Shown one piece after another: positions 9,252 through 16,665 of a stretch of 64,000 bases of DNA. Where the stretch lies: NCBI RefSeq assembly GCF_014636315.1, contig NZ_BMED01000006.1:62001-126000 (forward strand), read 5' to 3'. This DNA is from Parundibacterium terreum. GTDB taxonomy: Bacteria > Pseudomonadota > Gammaproteobacteria > Burkholderiales > Burkholderiaceae_D. The notes beneath the pieces are model-generated. The model worked only from the letters and a program-made list of their open reading frames with translations, had not been told where the DNA came from and did no database searches. A program made the translations under genes and the position numbers. Numbering within the stretch: position 1 is the first letter of the stretch; each line of letters opens with the position of its first letter.

Positions 9252-9971
9252 ATGGCAAACATATTGGTCGTCGATGACGAAATGGGAATCCGGGAATTGC
9301 TCTCGGAGATTTTGGGCGATGAAGGACACGTAGTGCAGTTGGCGGAAAACGCCCAGCAGGCGCGCGAGGCGCGCCTCGAGTCACGCCCTGATCTGGTGCT
9401 GCTGGATATCTGGATGCCGGATACCGACGGCGTCACTCTGCTGAAAGAATGGCAGCGTGACGGCGTGCTGACCATGCCCGTCATCATGATGTCAGGTCAT
9501 GCAACGATAGATACCGCGGTCGAAGCGACCCGCATAGGCGCCCTCAACTTCCTTGAAAAGCCTATCGCCTTGCAAAAATTATTGAAAGCCGTGCAGCAGG
9601 GCCTGACCCGCAGCGTGGAAGCCCCGCGTCCGGCCAATCCCGGTTTGCGCGCTGTGCCCAATGAAGTGCTGATCGCGACCAATCCAGGTTTTGCCGCAGC
9701 GCCGGTTGCCTATGAGAGCCGGCATTTTGCGCCTATGCAGAATGTTGCGCCGACTACCGCTAACAACCATATTTCCAACCTGTCTTTCGACTTGCCTTTG
9801 CGCGAAGCCAGGGATGCATTTGAGCGCATCTATTTTGAATACCATCTGCACCGGGAAGGCGGCAGCATGACCCGCGTTGCCGAAAAAACCGGCCTTGAGC
9901 GTACTCACCTGTACCGCAAACTGAAACAACTCGGCGTAGAGTCGATGAAATACGCCAAGCGCGGCGAATGA
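9252..9971 (+). CDS. NtrX-like response regulator lacking the AAA+ domain
   Basis: A 239-residue protein. Residues 1-120 are a receiver domain (VVDDEMGIRELL, phospho-acceptor D52 in LLDIWMPDTDG, NFLEKPI). A flexible linker of about 55 residues follows. The C terminus is a Fis-type helix-turn-helix (LREARDAFERIYFEYHLHREGGSMTRVAEKTGLERTHLYRKLKQLGV). Full NtrX proteins are about 450 residues with a sigma54-interacting AAA+ ATPase in the middle; here it is absent, with no trace of GAFTGA or Walker motifs. So it cannot activate sigma54 in the classical way and probably acts as a simple DNA-binding regulator. The truncation looks like a clean, stable architecture, not a frameshift. Confidence 0.93.
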   Translation: MANILVVDDEMGIRELLSEILGDEGHVVQLAENAQQAREARLESRPDLVLLDIWMPDTDGVTLLKEWQRDGVLTMPVIMMSGHATIDTAVEATRIGALNFLEKPIALQKLLKAVQQGLTRSVEAPRPANPGLRAVPNEVLIATNPGFAAAPVAYESRHFAPMQNVAPTTANNHISNLSFDLPLREARDAFERIYFEYHLHREGGSMTRVAEKTGLERTHLYRKLKQLGVESMKYAKRGE

Positions 9972-10339
9972 TCCCCACCCTGCTGGTCAGCGGGGGCGAT
10001 TACCTGGCCAGGGAAATCGCCATCGCTAGCCAGCTTTCGTCCAGGCCGGATTCCGCCGCTGAGCCGGCTGTGGTTGAAGTCATACTAGAAGGCTTGCCCA
10101 GCGGGCAGGCCGTATTGACCCCCTCCCCTGTTTTGCAAATCCAGCGTATCGCGCCCGGCTGCATGTGCTGCATAGGCAATCTCGCAATGCGCGTCACGCT
10201 CAATCGCGTGATACGGCGCAAACCCGGCCTGCTGGTGATCAGCCTCGCCAGTAGTGAGCATCTGGACAATATCCGCCAATTCCTGAGCCAGGAGCCCTAC
10301 GACGGCTTGTTGCAGCTGATGCAAGAAGTCCAGCTATAA
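9968..10339 (+). CDS. Short CobW/COG0523-like protein without a P-loop
   Basis: A 123-residue protein whose ATG overlaps the NtrX-like stop by four bases. Its central part, PGCMCCIGNLAMRVTLNRVIRRKPGLLVISLAS, resembles the metal-binding GCxCC segment and following strand of CobW-family (COG0523) GTPases. The N terminus, LLVSGGDYLAREIAIA, lies where the Walker A loop should be but has no GKT/GKS, and the C-terminal CobW domain is missing. It is therefore either a degenerate G-domain or a small metal-binding protein derived from that family. Translational coupling suggests a role tied to the NtrY/NtrX-like system. Assignment rests on motif resemblance only. Confidence 0.65.
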   Translation: MIPTLLVSGGDYLAREIAIASQLSSRPDSAAEPAVVEVILEGLPSGQAVLTPSPVLQIQRIAPGCMCCIGNLAMRVTLNRVIRRKPGLLVISLASSEHLDNIRQFLSQEPYDGLLQLMQEVQL

Positions 10340-10739
10340 CGCATATGTCATCGCCGCATGGCGAGCCGGCGCACTGAAAATACCGGACGCACGCGCCTGA
10401 CATGCACTAAGCTGAAAGCATATGGTCAGCATGTAGCCATTACCGCATCACCGTATCACCGTATCACCAAACGCAAACAGCCCTCTTCCAGCAAGCATTG
10501 TGAAGCAGCAAACTCCTTGATAAATGCATATCAGAAATCATCGCCAGATCATTTTTAAATCGCAGTCAAACGTCAAATACTGCAAATAGTCACTCAAGTT
10601 GAGTGATTGCCCTACCGTAATTATTGCTGAAGGGAAGTGTTTCCCGACCTCGGGAACACTTGAAATTCCTTCTCGTCAGCACCATGTCTGGGTTAGAACT
10701 AATTAGCGAGACCCTGTTTGGTATCGGAAAGGATAGAAA
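10340..10739. other. Intergenic region with palindrome and long hairpin before the DUF3567 gene
   Basis: No gene is evident. At 10446-10469 there are three tandem 8-base units (GCATCACC, then GTATCACC twice). Near 10591-10605 is CACTCAA-G-TTGAGTG, a perfect 7+7 palindrome, and 30 bp further the long hairpin listed separately. This is an unusually structured leader for a small gene. Confidence 0.45.
10635..10661 (+). promoter_or_regulatory. Long hairpin in the leader of the DUF3567 gene
   Basis: AAGTGTTTCCCGA (10635-10647) pairs with TCGGGAACACTT (10650-10661); the pairing is complete except for one bulged T, and the loop is only a few bases. It lies 79 bp before the ATG of the DUF3567 gene. 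It could be a leader RNA structure or, as DNA, a palindromic operator. There is no following T-run that would make it a terminator. Confidence 0.45.
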
Positions 10740-10997
10740 ATGAACCTCATCTACAATAGCGAGCAATATAGCGTGGTGGAATACGGTGCCGACGCTGACC
10801 ATGACGCACTGCGTTTTGGCGGATATGAAATTACCGACAAGTCGGTGCGCCGCGAATGGTTTATCGGCGGCCCGCTGGCGCTGAATTTCCGCAAGGATGT
10901 CACCGATCTGATCGCCACTGAACCCAGCATGGAAGAAATCGACGACTTCCTGGGCCAGTTTGATTCCTATATGGCGCAATCGGTGCTGCTGCACTGA
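10740..10997 (+). CDS. DUF3567 family protein
   Basis: An 85-residue acidic soluble protein, MNLIYNSEQYSVVEYGAD followed by LRFGGYEITDKSVRREWFIGG and a C-terminal helix ending FDSYMAQSVLLH. I recognise this as DUF3567, a small family known from Burkholderiales; no function is established. The start is preceded by GGAAAGGATAG, an acceptable ribosome site. It stands alone between a highly structured leader and a convergent gene. Confidence 0.85.
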   Translation: MNLIYNSEQYSVVEYGADADHDALRFGGYEITDKSVRREWFIGGPLALNFRKDVTDLIATEPSMEEIDDFLGQFDSYMAQSVLLH

Positions 10998-11001
10998 GTT
11001 C

Positions 11002-11028
11002 ATGCGCTTGAACCGGGTTCAAGCGCAT
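11002..11028. terminator. Hairpin between convergent genes
   Basis: ATGCGCTTGAACC (11002-11014) and GGTTCAAGCGCAT (11016-11028) form a perfect 13-bp inverted repeat directly after the DUF3567 stop, facing the convergent gene ending at 11068. Position and strength suggest a bidirectional transcription stop, although no U-tract follows. Confidence 0.55.
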
Positions 11029-11067
11029 CAGTAAATCAGTAAGCATCATTTGAGGGAAGCCTGCAGC

Positions 11068-11988
11068 TTAGCCTGCAGGATTTTCCAGCGTGGCAAAATC
11101 GGCAATGATATGCACGCCCTTGTCAAAAACCCTGCCGACCAGCTTCTTCAATTCCGCATGGTCGGCTGGATAAGGGTAATTCTGTATTCCCATCACACCA
11201 TACTTTTCCAGGGTTGCGCGGCTGGGAAAATATGCGGTATTGGGCGCGGTGCCGGGCCGCTCTATTTCTCCCTGCACTGTGTAGCGGACCTTTTTCCTGT
11301 CCAGCGCCGCCATCTTCAGCGCCAGCTTATCCAGTTCCGCATCGCTGACGCCATAATCCCACTGGTGCCGACCGGTTTTCAGCGTCAGTTTTCCTTGCAG
11401 CGGCGCTGCCTTGTTTTTACCGGCAACTGAATCAAGTATCAGCTTGTCCACGTCACGGTACAAGCCGCGGTCTACGCCGATTTCAGCAAAAAACTCCAGC
11501 TCCCGGATCGCCAGCTTGTCCAGGTAATTTTGCATGCCCTCGCCCTTCATCGATTTGCTGCTAAGCCGCCCTTGCTGGAATTGCCTTTCCTTTTCTTCGG
11601 AAAGACTGCCCAGCGGCGCGCCATGAAAACCGATCAGGCTGCCGGGATTCACTGATTTTTGCCGCGCAGCCAGAAACAGGTAATTGGCGCAACTGGACAT
11701 GCAGTATTTGTCGACCACCAGGCGGATATGCCGCTTGCGCAACTCCTCTGCGAGCCGCATGCCCTCGTCGGCGCTGCCGCCTGCCGAGGTGACGACCAGC
11801 GTATCGGTGCCGGCATCCAGGAAGGGTAATAAATGGCGGGTACTGCCTTTGCCGATGACCCCGTGATAAGCAACGGTGCTGCTATCGATACGGCGGATCT
11901 GGTAAGGCGGCGTTTCTGCAAGCGCCAGTTGGCACAACGCAGATAACAGCAACAGGCAGCAGGCTTGTTTCATGGAGGTGTGTTTCAT
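11068..11988 (-). CDS. Exported ClpP/crotonase-fold protein (COG3904-like)
   Basis: A 306-residue protein with a signal peptide (CCLLLLSALCQLALA, cleavage near residue 24). The core TLVVTSAGGSADEGMRLAEELRKR followed by YCMSSCANYLFLAA is the pattern of periplasmic ClpP/SDH-type proteins grouped in COG3904. A glycine-rich oxyanion loop precedes a serine in a helix start (here SSC), and a later GFHGAP supplies a histidine. Whether it is a protease or only has the fold cannot be decided. The start at 11988 has an AGGTGAG site. The gene is alone, 80 bp from the rhodanese gene on the same strand. Confidence 0.75.
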   Translation of the reverse strand: MKHTSMKQACCLLLLSALCQLALAETPPYQIRRIDSSTVAYHGVIGKGSTRHLLPFLDAGTDTLVVTSAGGSADEGMRLAEELRKRHIRLVVDKYCMSSCANYLFLAARQKSVNPGSLIGFHGAPLGSLSEEKERQFQQGRLSSKSMKGEGMQNYLDKLAIRELEFFAEIGVDRGLYRDVDKLILDSVAGKNKAAPLQGKLTLKTGRHQWDYGVSDAELDKLALKMAALDRKKVRYTVQGEIERPGTAPNTAYFPSRATLEKYGVMGIQNYPYPADHAELKKLVGRVFDKGVHIIADFATLENPAG

Positions 11989-12068
11989 GGCTCACCTTTC
12001 TAAAAACCAGTTGGGCATATTCAGCCGCAAATTTGATACGGGCGACAGGATGATGCAGGCTTAGCCCC

Positions 12069-12458
12069 TCAACACTGGCTCCAGGGGAGGCCGTCGTGGC
12101 GCCAGCCATTCACGGTACTGCGCTGGTGTTCGGCATCCAGGTCGCCCTCAAACCCATGCAGGACATTGATGATATTTTTAAAACCTTCGGCTTCCAGCGC
12201 CTCGCCCGCCGTCACCGAGCGGCTGCCGCTGCGGCAGATCAGCAAAATGGGACGGTCGCCGTTACCGACAATTTTTTTCACATCCGGTACGAAGCGCGGA
12301 TTAACTGCCCAGTCCGGCCCATCGTTCCAGGCTACGTGGATGGCGCCGGTAGGGTGGCCGACAAACAGGAACTCGATTTCGCTACGGCAGTCTATCAACA
12401 ACGCGGAAGGGTGGGCTTGCAGGTAGTCTGCGGCTTGCTGGGGGCTGAAGTGTTCCAT
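12069..12458 (-). CDS. Single-domain rhodanese-like sulfurtransferase
   Basis: A 129-residue rhodanese domain: FSPQQAADYLQAHPSALLIDCRSEIEF, then HPTGAIHVAWND, and the active-site loop LICRSGSRS with the catalytic cysteine, followed by LEAEGFKNIINVLHGFEGD. Family knowledge: such proteins move sulfane sulfur or handle persulfides. No signal peptide is seen if translation starts at ATG 12458; an in-frame start at 12515 would add 19 residues with no family match. Its sequence also contains two extra cysteines, one at the extreme C terminus (WSQC). Confidence 0.9.
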   Translation of the reverse strand: MEHFSPQQAADYLQAHPSALLIDCRSEIEFLFVGHPTGAIHVAWNDGPDWAVNPRFVPDVKKIVGNGDRPILLICRSGSRSVTAGEALEAEGFKNIINVLHGFEGDLDAEHQRSTVNGWRHDGLPWSQC

Positions 12459-12818
12459 CTGTAATCCGTGAGGCAATTTGCTTGGGTTGCAGCAATGATC
12501 TGGGGCTGTGACCAATATACCGCGTTTTACTTACCTAGGTGCCTTTCCGAATATCAGGTGTGGCGTAAATGGATCAGTTCCGCGCAATCACCGCATTTCG
12601 CAAAGCCCGGAGCAAAGCAGACGCAGGCAGCCACTTGCGCCGGACCCAATGCTGATAGGGTTCTTTACCCGTCATTGTCAGCAAAAAAAACCTGTAAAAC
12701 CGGCAATAAACGCATAAAATCGACAATAGCAGGCAACACTATAGATGACCGTAAATAATCGACATCATTCAGACCGTATGCGTTCCTTGCAAGCGAATGC
12801 TATCGTCCTTGCATCAAA
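12459..12818. other. Intergenic region between divergent rhodanese and xdhC genes
   Basis: About 360 bp without a supportable gene. It should hold the divergent promoters of the rhodanese and xdhC genes, but no hexamer pair or palindrome stood out. Confidence 0.4.
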
Positions 12819-13799
12819 ATGCTAGCCCTCATCATGGCCTATTCCGACACTACATGCTGTGCATCTCCCGGTTCGCAAGCCATTACGCCGCTAGACTGGT
12901 ATAACGGCCTGATGCAATTGCCGCGCGAGCGCCATGCCGTATTGGTATCGATCACCGATGCTGCCGGTTCCACGCCGCGCACTACGGGCAGCCGCATGCT
13001 GGTCACGCCGCATTCGCAATGCGACACGATAGGCGGCGGCCACCTGGAATGGAAAGCGCTGGCGATGGCCCGCCTGTGGCTGGCCGAGCCGGTGGTGGCC
13101 AGCGTGGCCGGCGCAGCTTGCATTGCGCGCACGGAAAGACTGGCGCTCGGCCCTAGCCTGGGGCAATGCTGCGGCGGCGTAGTGCATATCGCACTGGAAC
13201 GACTGGACCAGATGAGCGATGCAGAATACGCGGCAAAGCTGCTGCAATTTCAGCAACTCCAGCCGAAACTACCGCATCTGTACCTGTTTGGCGCCGGCCA
13301 CGTCGGTGCGGCGCTGGTGCAGGTGCTGGCGCAGGTACCTTGCCGCATCAGCTGGGTGGACGAGCGCGATCACCTGTTCCCCGCCTCCCTGCCGGGCAAC
13401 GTAGAAACCGAAGATACCGATGTGCCGGAAGCGGTCATTGCCAACGCCGAAGCAGGCAGCTACTTCCTGGTGATGACACACCATCACGGGCTGGATTTGA
13501 TTCTTTCCGAGCATATCCTGCGCCGCACAGATGCAGCCTGGTTCGGCCTGATAGGTTCCAAGACCAAGCGCGTCAACTTTGAGCGCCGCTTGCAGGAACG
13601 TGGCATCGCCGCCGGCAGGCTGCAAGACATGGTCTGCCCTATAGGCATGCCGGGCATCAGCGGCAAGGAGCCCGGCGTGATCGCGGTCGCAGTCGCGGCA
13701 CAATTATTGCAACTGTGGTCCGAGGCACGTACACTAGGCACACCGGTCGATACACGACTACGCAAAGAATTGAGCTCCCATGACCACGTCTCACCATGA
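12819..13799 (+). CDS. xdhC: XdhC-like molybdenum cofactor insertion protein
   Basis: A 326-residue XdhC/CoxI family protein: N-terminal XdhC domain with VSITDAAGSTPRTTGSRMLV, the IGGGHLEWKAL motif and GQCCGGVVHIALE, then a Rossmann domain with FGAGHVGAALVQVLA and the VMTHHHGLDLILSEHILRR and FGLIGSKTKRVNFERRL motifs. Family knowledge: XdhC binds Moco, helps sulfuration, and delivers it to xanthine dehydrogenase. The genes for XdhA and XdhB are not in the window, so the partner must lie elsewhere. The 3' end overlaps the adenine deaminase start by 20 bases. ATG 12819 and ATG 12834 are both possible starts, neither with a strong ribosome site. Confidence 0.92.
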   Translation: MLALIMAYSDTTCCASPGSQAITPLDWYNGLMQLPRERHAVLVSITDAAGSTPRTTGSRMLVTPHSQCDTIGGGHLEWKALAMARLWLAEPVVASVAGAACIARTERLALGPSLGQCCGGVVHIALERLDQMSDAEYAAKLLQFQQLQPKLPHLYLFGAGHVGAALVQVLAQVPCRISWVDERDHLFPASLPGNVETEDTDVPEAVIANAEAGSYFLVMTHHHGLDLILSEHILRRTDAAWFGLIGSKTKRVNFERRLQERGIAAGRLQDMVCPIGMPGISGKEPGVIAVAVAAQLLQLWSEARTLGTPVDTRLRKELSSHDHVSP

Positions 13800-14811
13800 C
13801 TTCATCAACAAGCTGCCAAAGGCCGAACTGCATCTGCACATAGAGGGCTCGCTGGAGCCTGAGCTGATGTTTGCGCTGGCACAGCGCAACAAGGTCACGC
13901 TGCCTTACGCGTCGGTAGAGGAAATCCGCACTGCCTACAACTTCACGGATCTGCAATCTTTTCTCGATCTGTATTACGCAGGCGCAGCAGTGCTGCTGAC
14001 GGAACAGGACTTTTACGACCTGACCATGGCCTATGTGCAGCGCGCACTGGCAGACAGCGTGCGCCACGTAGAGCTGTTCTTCGATCCGCAAACCCATACC
14101 GCGCGCGGCGTCAGCACGGAAACAGTATTCGCCGGCATCGCCCGCGCTTTGCGCCAGGCCAGGCAGGAGCACGGTTTTTCCAGCAGCATGATCCTGTGCT
14201 TCCTGCGCCATCTGAGCGAGGAAGATGCCGTGGAAACACTGAAGCTGGCACTGCCCTTGAGAGAGCAGTATGCGGATCTGTGGAATGGTGTGGGGCTGGA
14301 TTCGGCCGAGGTAGATAATCCGCCGGAAAAATTCAGCAAGGTCTTCGCGCAGGCGCGGGAACTGGGCTTCCACCTGGTGGCGCATGCCGGCGAAGAAGGC
14401 CCTCCGGCCTATATCCACAGCGCACTGGATGTGCTGCAGGTAGAACGCATAGACCACGGTGTGCGCGCAGAAGAAGACCCGGCGCTGATGCAAAAACTGG
14501 CCAAGACCCAGATGCCGCTGACCGTATGCCCGTTATCCAACCTGAAATTATGCGTGGTGGATGACCTGAGTGAACACAACCTGGCACGCATGCTGCGCGC
14601 GGGCCTGTGCGTCACCATCAATTCAGATGACCCTGCCTATTTCGGCGGCTACATGAACGCCAACTTCATCGCCTCCGCCGACGCCCTGGATCTGAGCCGC
14701 GTCGAACTGGTGCAGCTTGCCAAGAACGGTTTCTGTGCGTCGTTTGCCGCGCCGGAGCAAAAACAGTTGTGGCTGGATGAGCTGGCCGCCTACGCACAGC
14801 AGGCACACTGA
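13780..14811 (+). CDS. Adenine deaminase, adenosine-deaminase superfamily
   Basis: A 343-residue TIM-barrel metallohydrolase: metal ligands HLHIEG near residues 20-25, HAGEEG, the HGVRAEEDP region, CPLSNLKL and NSDDPAYFGGY. The motifs FFDPQTHTARG and NSDDPAYFGGY are those that I associate with the bacterial/fungal adenine deaminase branch, as opposed to true adenosine deaminases. The likely reaction is therefore adenine to hypoxanthine plus ammonia. That would feed xanthine dehydrogenase, consistent with overlap with xdhC and with the urate pathway downstream. Adenosine as substrate cannot be excluded by reading alone. Confidence 0.88.
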   Translation: MTTSHHDFINKLPKAELHLHIEGSLEPELMFALAQRNKVTLPYASVEEIRTAYNFTDLQSFLDLYYAGAAVLLTEQDFYDLTMAYVQRALADSVRHVELFFDPQTHTARGVSTETVFAGIARALRQARQEHGFSSSMILCFLRHLSEEDAVETLKLALPLREQYADLWNGVGLDSAEVDNPPEKFSKVFAQARELGFHLVAHAGEEGPPAYIHSALDVLQVERIDHGVRAEEDPALMQKLAKTQMPLTVCPLSNLKLCVVDDLSEHNLARMLRAGLCVTINSDDPAYFGGYMNANFIASADALDLSRVELVQLAKNGFCASFAAPEQKQLWLDELAAYAQQAH

Positions 14812-14884
14812 GGCGAACAGATACGTTTGCTGCATCGTACAAGGCCGTCCCGGCCTATGCCATAAAGTTCACTATATGCAGGTA

Positions 14885-14915
14885 GCGTGCGTTCGCGGAT
14901 ATCCCGAGCGCACGC
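14885..14915. terminator. Hairpin between convergent deaminase and Tsx-like genes
   Basis: GCGTGCGTTCG (14885-14895) pairs with CGAGCGCACGC (14905-14915), 10 of 11 positions, between the ends of two convergent genes. It is probably a bidirectional terminator stem; there is no U-tract. Confidence 0.45.
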
Positions 14916-14930
14916 TTCAACCCCGCTTGC

Positions 14931-15788
14931 TTAGAAGTGGTACTCAGCCCTGACCATAGGCGTCTTGGCGGTTTGCCCCTTGTTGCCGGTAGTCGCTGAA
15001 GAATTGCCGAACTTGTTCTTCCAGTATTGGTATTCCACACCGATGCGGAAAGTATTCTTGCCTGCTCCCACGATGGAGCCGACGTCATACATCACCTGCA
15101 TATCGATGTTGGTTTCGGCAGCAGTATCATTGCCTACTTCATCCTTGCCCTTGCTGGCGATGAAGTTGGCATAGCCTTCAAACGAGAATTTCTCGCCCAA
15201 TGGAATACCCCAGTCAGCGGTCAGCATGGGATGGGTTTTATAGGTATAGCGGCTGGGGATGAAGGAAGGCGCATTGCTCTCGCGCAGCAGCACGATGCTG
15301 GTGTTCAGGTGGCCCGGCACATCCCACATCAGCGTAGGACCGGCAACCAGCATGCGCTTGCGGGAATTGTAGCCTACGTCATTCTTGGTATTCCAGTCAA
15401 AACCCAGGGTCACGCCCACGCCGCGGATGGGGCCGAACTTGATGTCCTTGCCCTGTATCTTGCCTATGTCCAGCGTATTGCGGTACACCAGGTAAGCTTC
15501 CTGCGCACCGGCGCTGGAACCTACTGCACCGGGGTCCTTGCTATCGGATTGCAGGAAATCCAGGTTGAAGAAATTGGTGCCGTATTTGTAGCCGCTGACA
15601 TGGGTCAGCGCAAAGATATTCTTGCCGATATCTTGCGGATTGAAAGGCTCCGCAAAGGAATTTCCGTGGCGCCAGCTAATCGCCGTATCGCTCCATTCCG
15701 CAGCCTGGGACTGGGATTGCAATAGCCCCAGTGCCGTGATGCCGAACAATGCAGCCTGCACCAGGCTTTTTTTCGTAGTGATGCTCAT
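14931..15788 (-). CDS. Tsx-like nucleoside-specific outer membrane channel
   Basis: A 285-residue protein from ATG 15788 (preceded by GGGGAG), with a signal peptide ending near QSQA. The mature N terminus AEWSDTAISWRHGNSFAEPFNP resembles the Tsx/OmpK nucleoside-channel family. Repeated amphipathic beta strands follow, and the C terminus VRAEYHF ends in the aromatic residue typical of BAM substrates. Family knowledge: Tsx-type barrels pass nucleosides and nucleobases through the outer membrane. The setting between adenine deaminase and uraD fits uptake of purines for the catabolic cluster. Confidence 0.87.
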   Translation of the reverse strand: MSITTKKSLVQAALFGITALGLLQSQSQAAEWSDTAISWRHGNSFAEPFNPQDIGKNIFALTHVSGYKYGTNFFNLDFLQSDSKDPGAVGSSAGAQEAYLVYRNTLDIGKIQGKDIKFGPIRGVGVTLGFDWNTKNDVGYNSRKRMLVAGPTLMWDVPGHLNTSIVLLRESNAPSFIPSRYTYKTHPMLTADWGIPLGEKFSFEGYANFIASKGKDEVGNDTAAETNIDMQVMYDVGSIVGAGKNTFRIGVEYQYWKNKFGNSSATTGNKGQTAKTPMVRAEYHF

Positions 15789-16146
15789 AAATCTCCCCAA
15801 AGGTTGGACAAAATTTTGCCTGAGCCACAAGCTGCAAAACTGTACCGTGGTTCAGGCTTTTGAAATAGCTGTAATATTTTTCTACTGTTTTTTCTACTAT
15901 TTTTGCTGCTGTGAGGCTATTCAGGGTTAAGCGGAAACAGCCCCTGCGTGAAGATCATTCCTGTGACCAGAACGCATTTCATTCATGCCATTGAGATGCT
16001 TTCTGTCAGCGGGCACCATGGTTGAAGTCGCCCGAATTTTTAAATCACTGCGCATTTTTGACACGCTGGACTTATCAATCCCATCCTATTTAGCAAGACG
16101 TTGCCGAGACAGCAGGCACAACCCGAATCTCCAAATTTCTTTTTTT
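15789..16146. other. Upstream region of the Tsx-like gene
   Basis: No gene is seen. At 15877-15905 there is a T-rich near-repeat in which TTTCTACT occurs twice, 12 bases apart, in an AT-rich stretch about 90-115 bp upstream of the porin start. It is probably an upstream promoter or regulator-binding element. The porin gene appears to have its own promoter here and does not simply read through from uraD. Confidence 0.4.
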
Positions 16147-16665
16147 TTACTGCGCCACCAAGTCCGCCAGGCGGAAGCCGCCTATCTTGATAATCTGCTC
16201 CAGGCATTCATGCATCTCGGTCGCGCGGTCGGATGACAGGCGGCGAGTGAAATGCTGGATGATGCTGTGCCTGTCATGGCCGCGTACCGCGATCACGAAG
16301 GGAAAACTGAATTTCTCGTTATAGTCCGCATTCAATTTTTGCAGCAGATTGAATTCTTCCGCACTGCATTGGTTCAGGCCCGCACCACTTTGCTCGCGCG
16401 TCGATTCTGCAGTCAGTTCGCCCCTTACGGCCGCCTTGCCCGCCAATTCCGGGTGGGCACGTATCAAGGCAAGTTGCGTTACCTCATCGGCGTGGCGCAC
16501 TGCTTCTGCCATTGCGGTATGCAAGTCCTGTACCAATGCAAAGGGCCGGTTCGCCAGCGCGCGCTCTGCGACCCAGGGGGAATGTTCAAAAATACCGCCG
16601 AGGACTTCAACGAAGCGGGCTGGGCTGGCCGTATTCAATTCAGCCAGGGAAACGGTGTGATTCAT
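16147..16665 (-). CDS. uraD: OHCU decarboxylase (2-oxo-4-hydroxy-4-carboxy-5-ureidoimidazoline decarboxylase)
   Basis: A 172-residue protein of the usual UraD length. Key segments: FVEVLGGIFEHSPWVAERAL with the catalytic-region histidine near 28, LIRAHPELAGKAA (the family's HPxLxG signature near residues 68-77), ESTREQSGAGL, and KFSFPFVIAVRGHDRHSI. It catalyses the third step from urate, giving S-allantoin. Its ATG overlaps the puuE stop by four bases, so the allantoinase and decarboxylase are made together. Confidence 0.96.
   Translation of the reverse strand: MNHTVSLAELNTASPARFVEVLGGIFEHSPWVAERALANRPFALVQDLHTAMAEAVRHADEVTQLALIRAHPELAGKAAVRGELTAESTREQSGAGLNQCSAEEFNLLQKLNADYNEKFSFPFVIAVRGHDRHSIIQHFTRRLSSDRATEMHECLEQIIKIGGFRLADLVAQ

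Noticed and set aside
10446..10469. GTATCACC units as a CRISPR-like or satellite repeat
   Set aside because: Only three 8-base units without spacers; too short for any CRISPR or mobile-element claim.
10358..10558. Possible small gene after the CobW-like gene
   Set aside because: Short product rich in Arg/Thr/Ser without a ribosome site, made partly of the ATCACC tandem units.
13780..14811. Calling the gene adenosine deaminase
   Set aside because: FFDPQTHT and NSDDPAYFGGY fit the adenine deaminase branch better, and the xdhC neighbour supports adenine as substrate; adenosine activity is left open in the entry.
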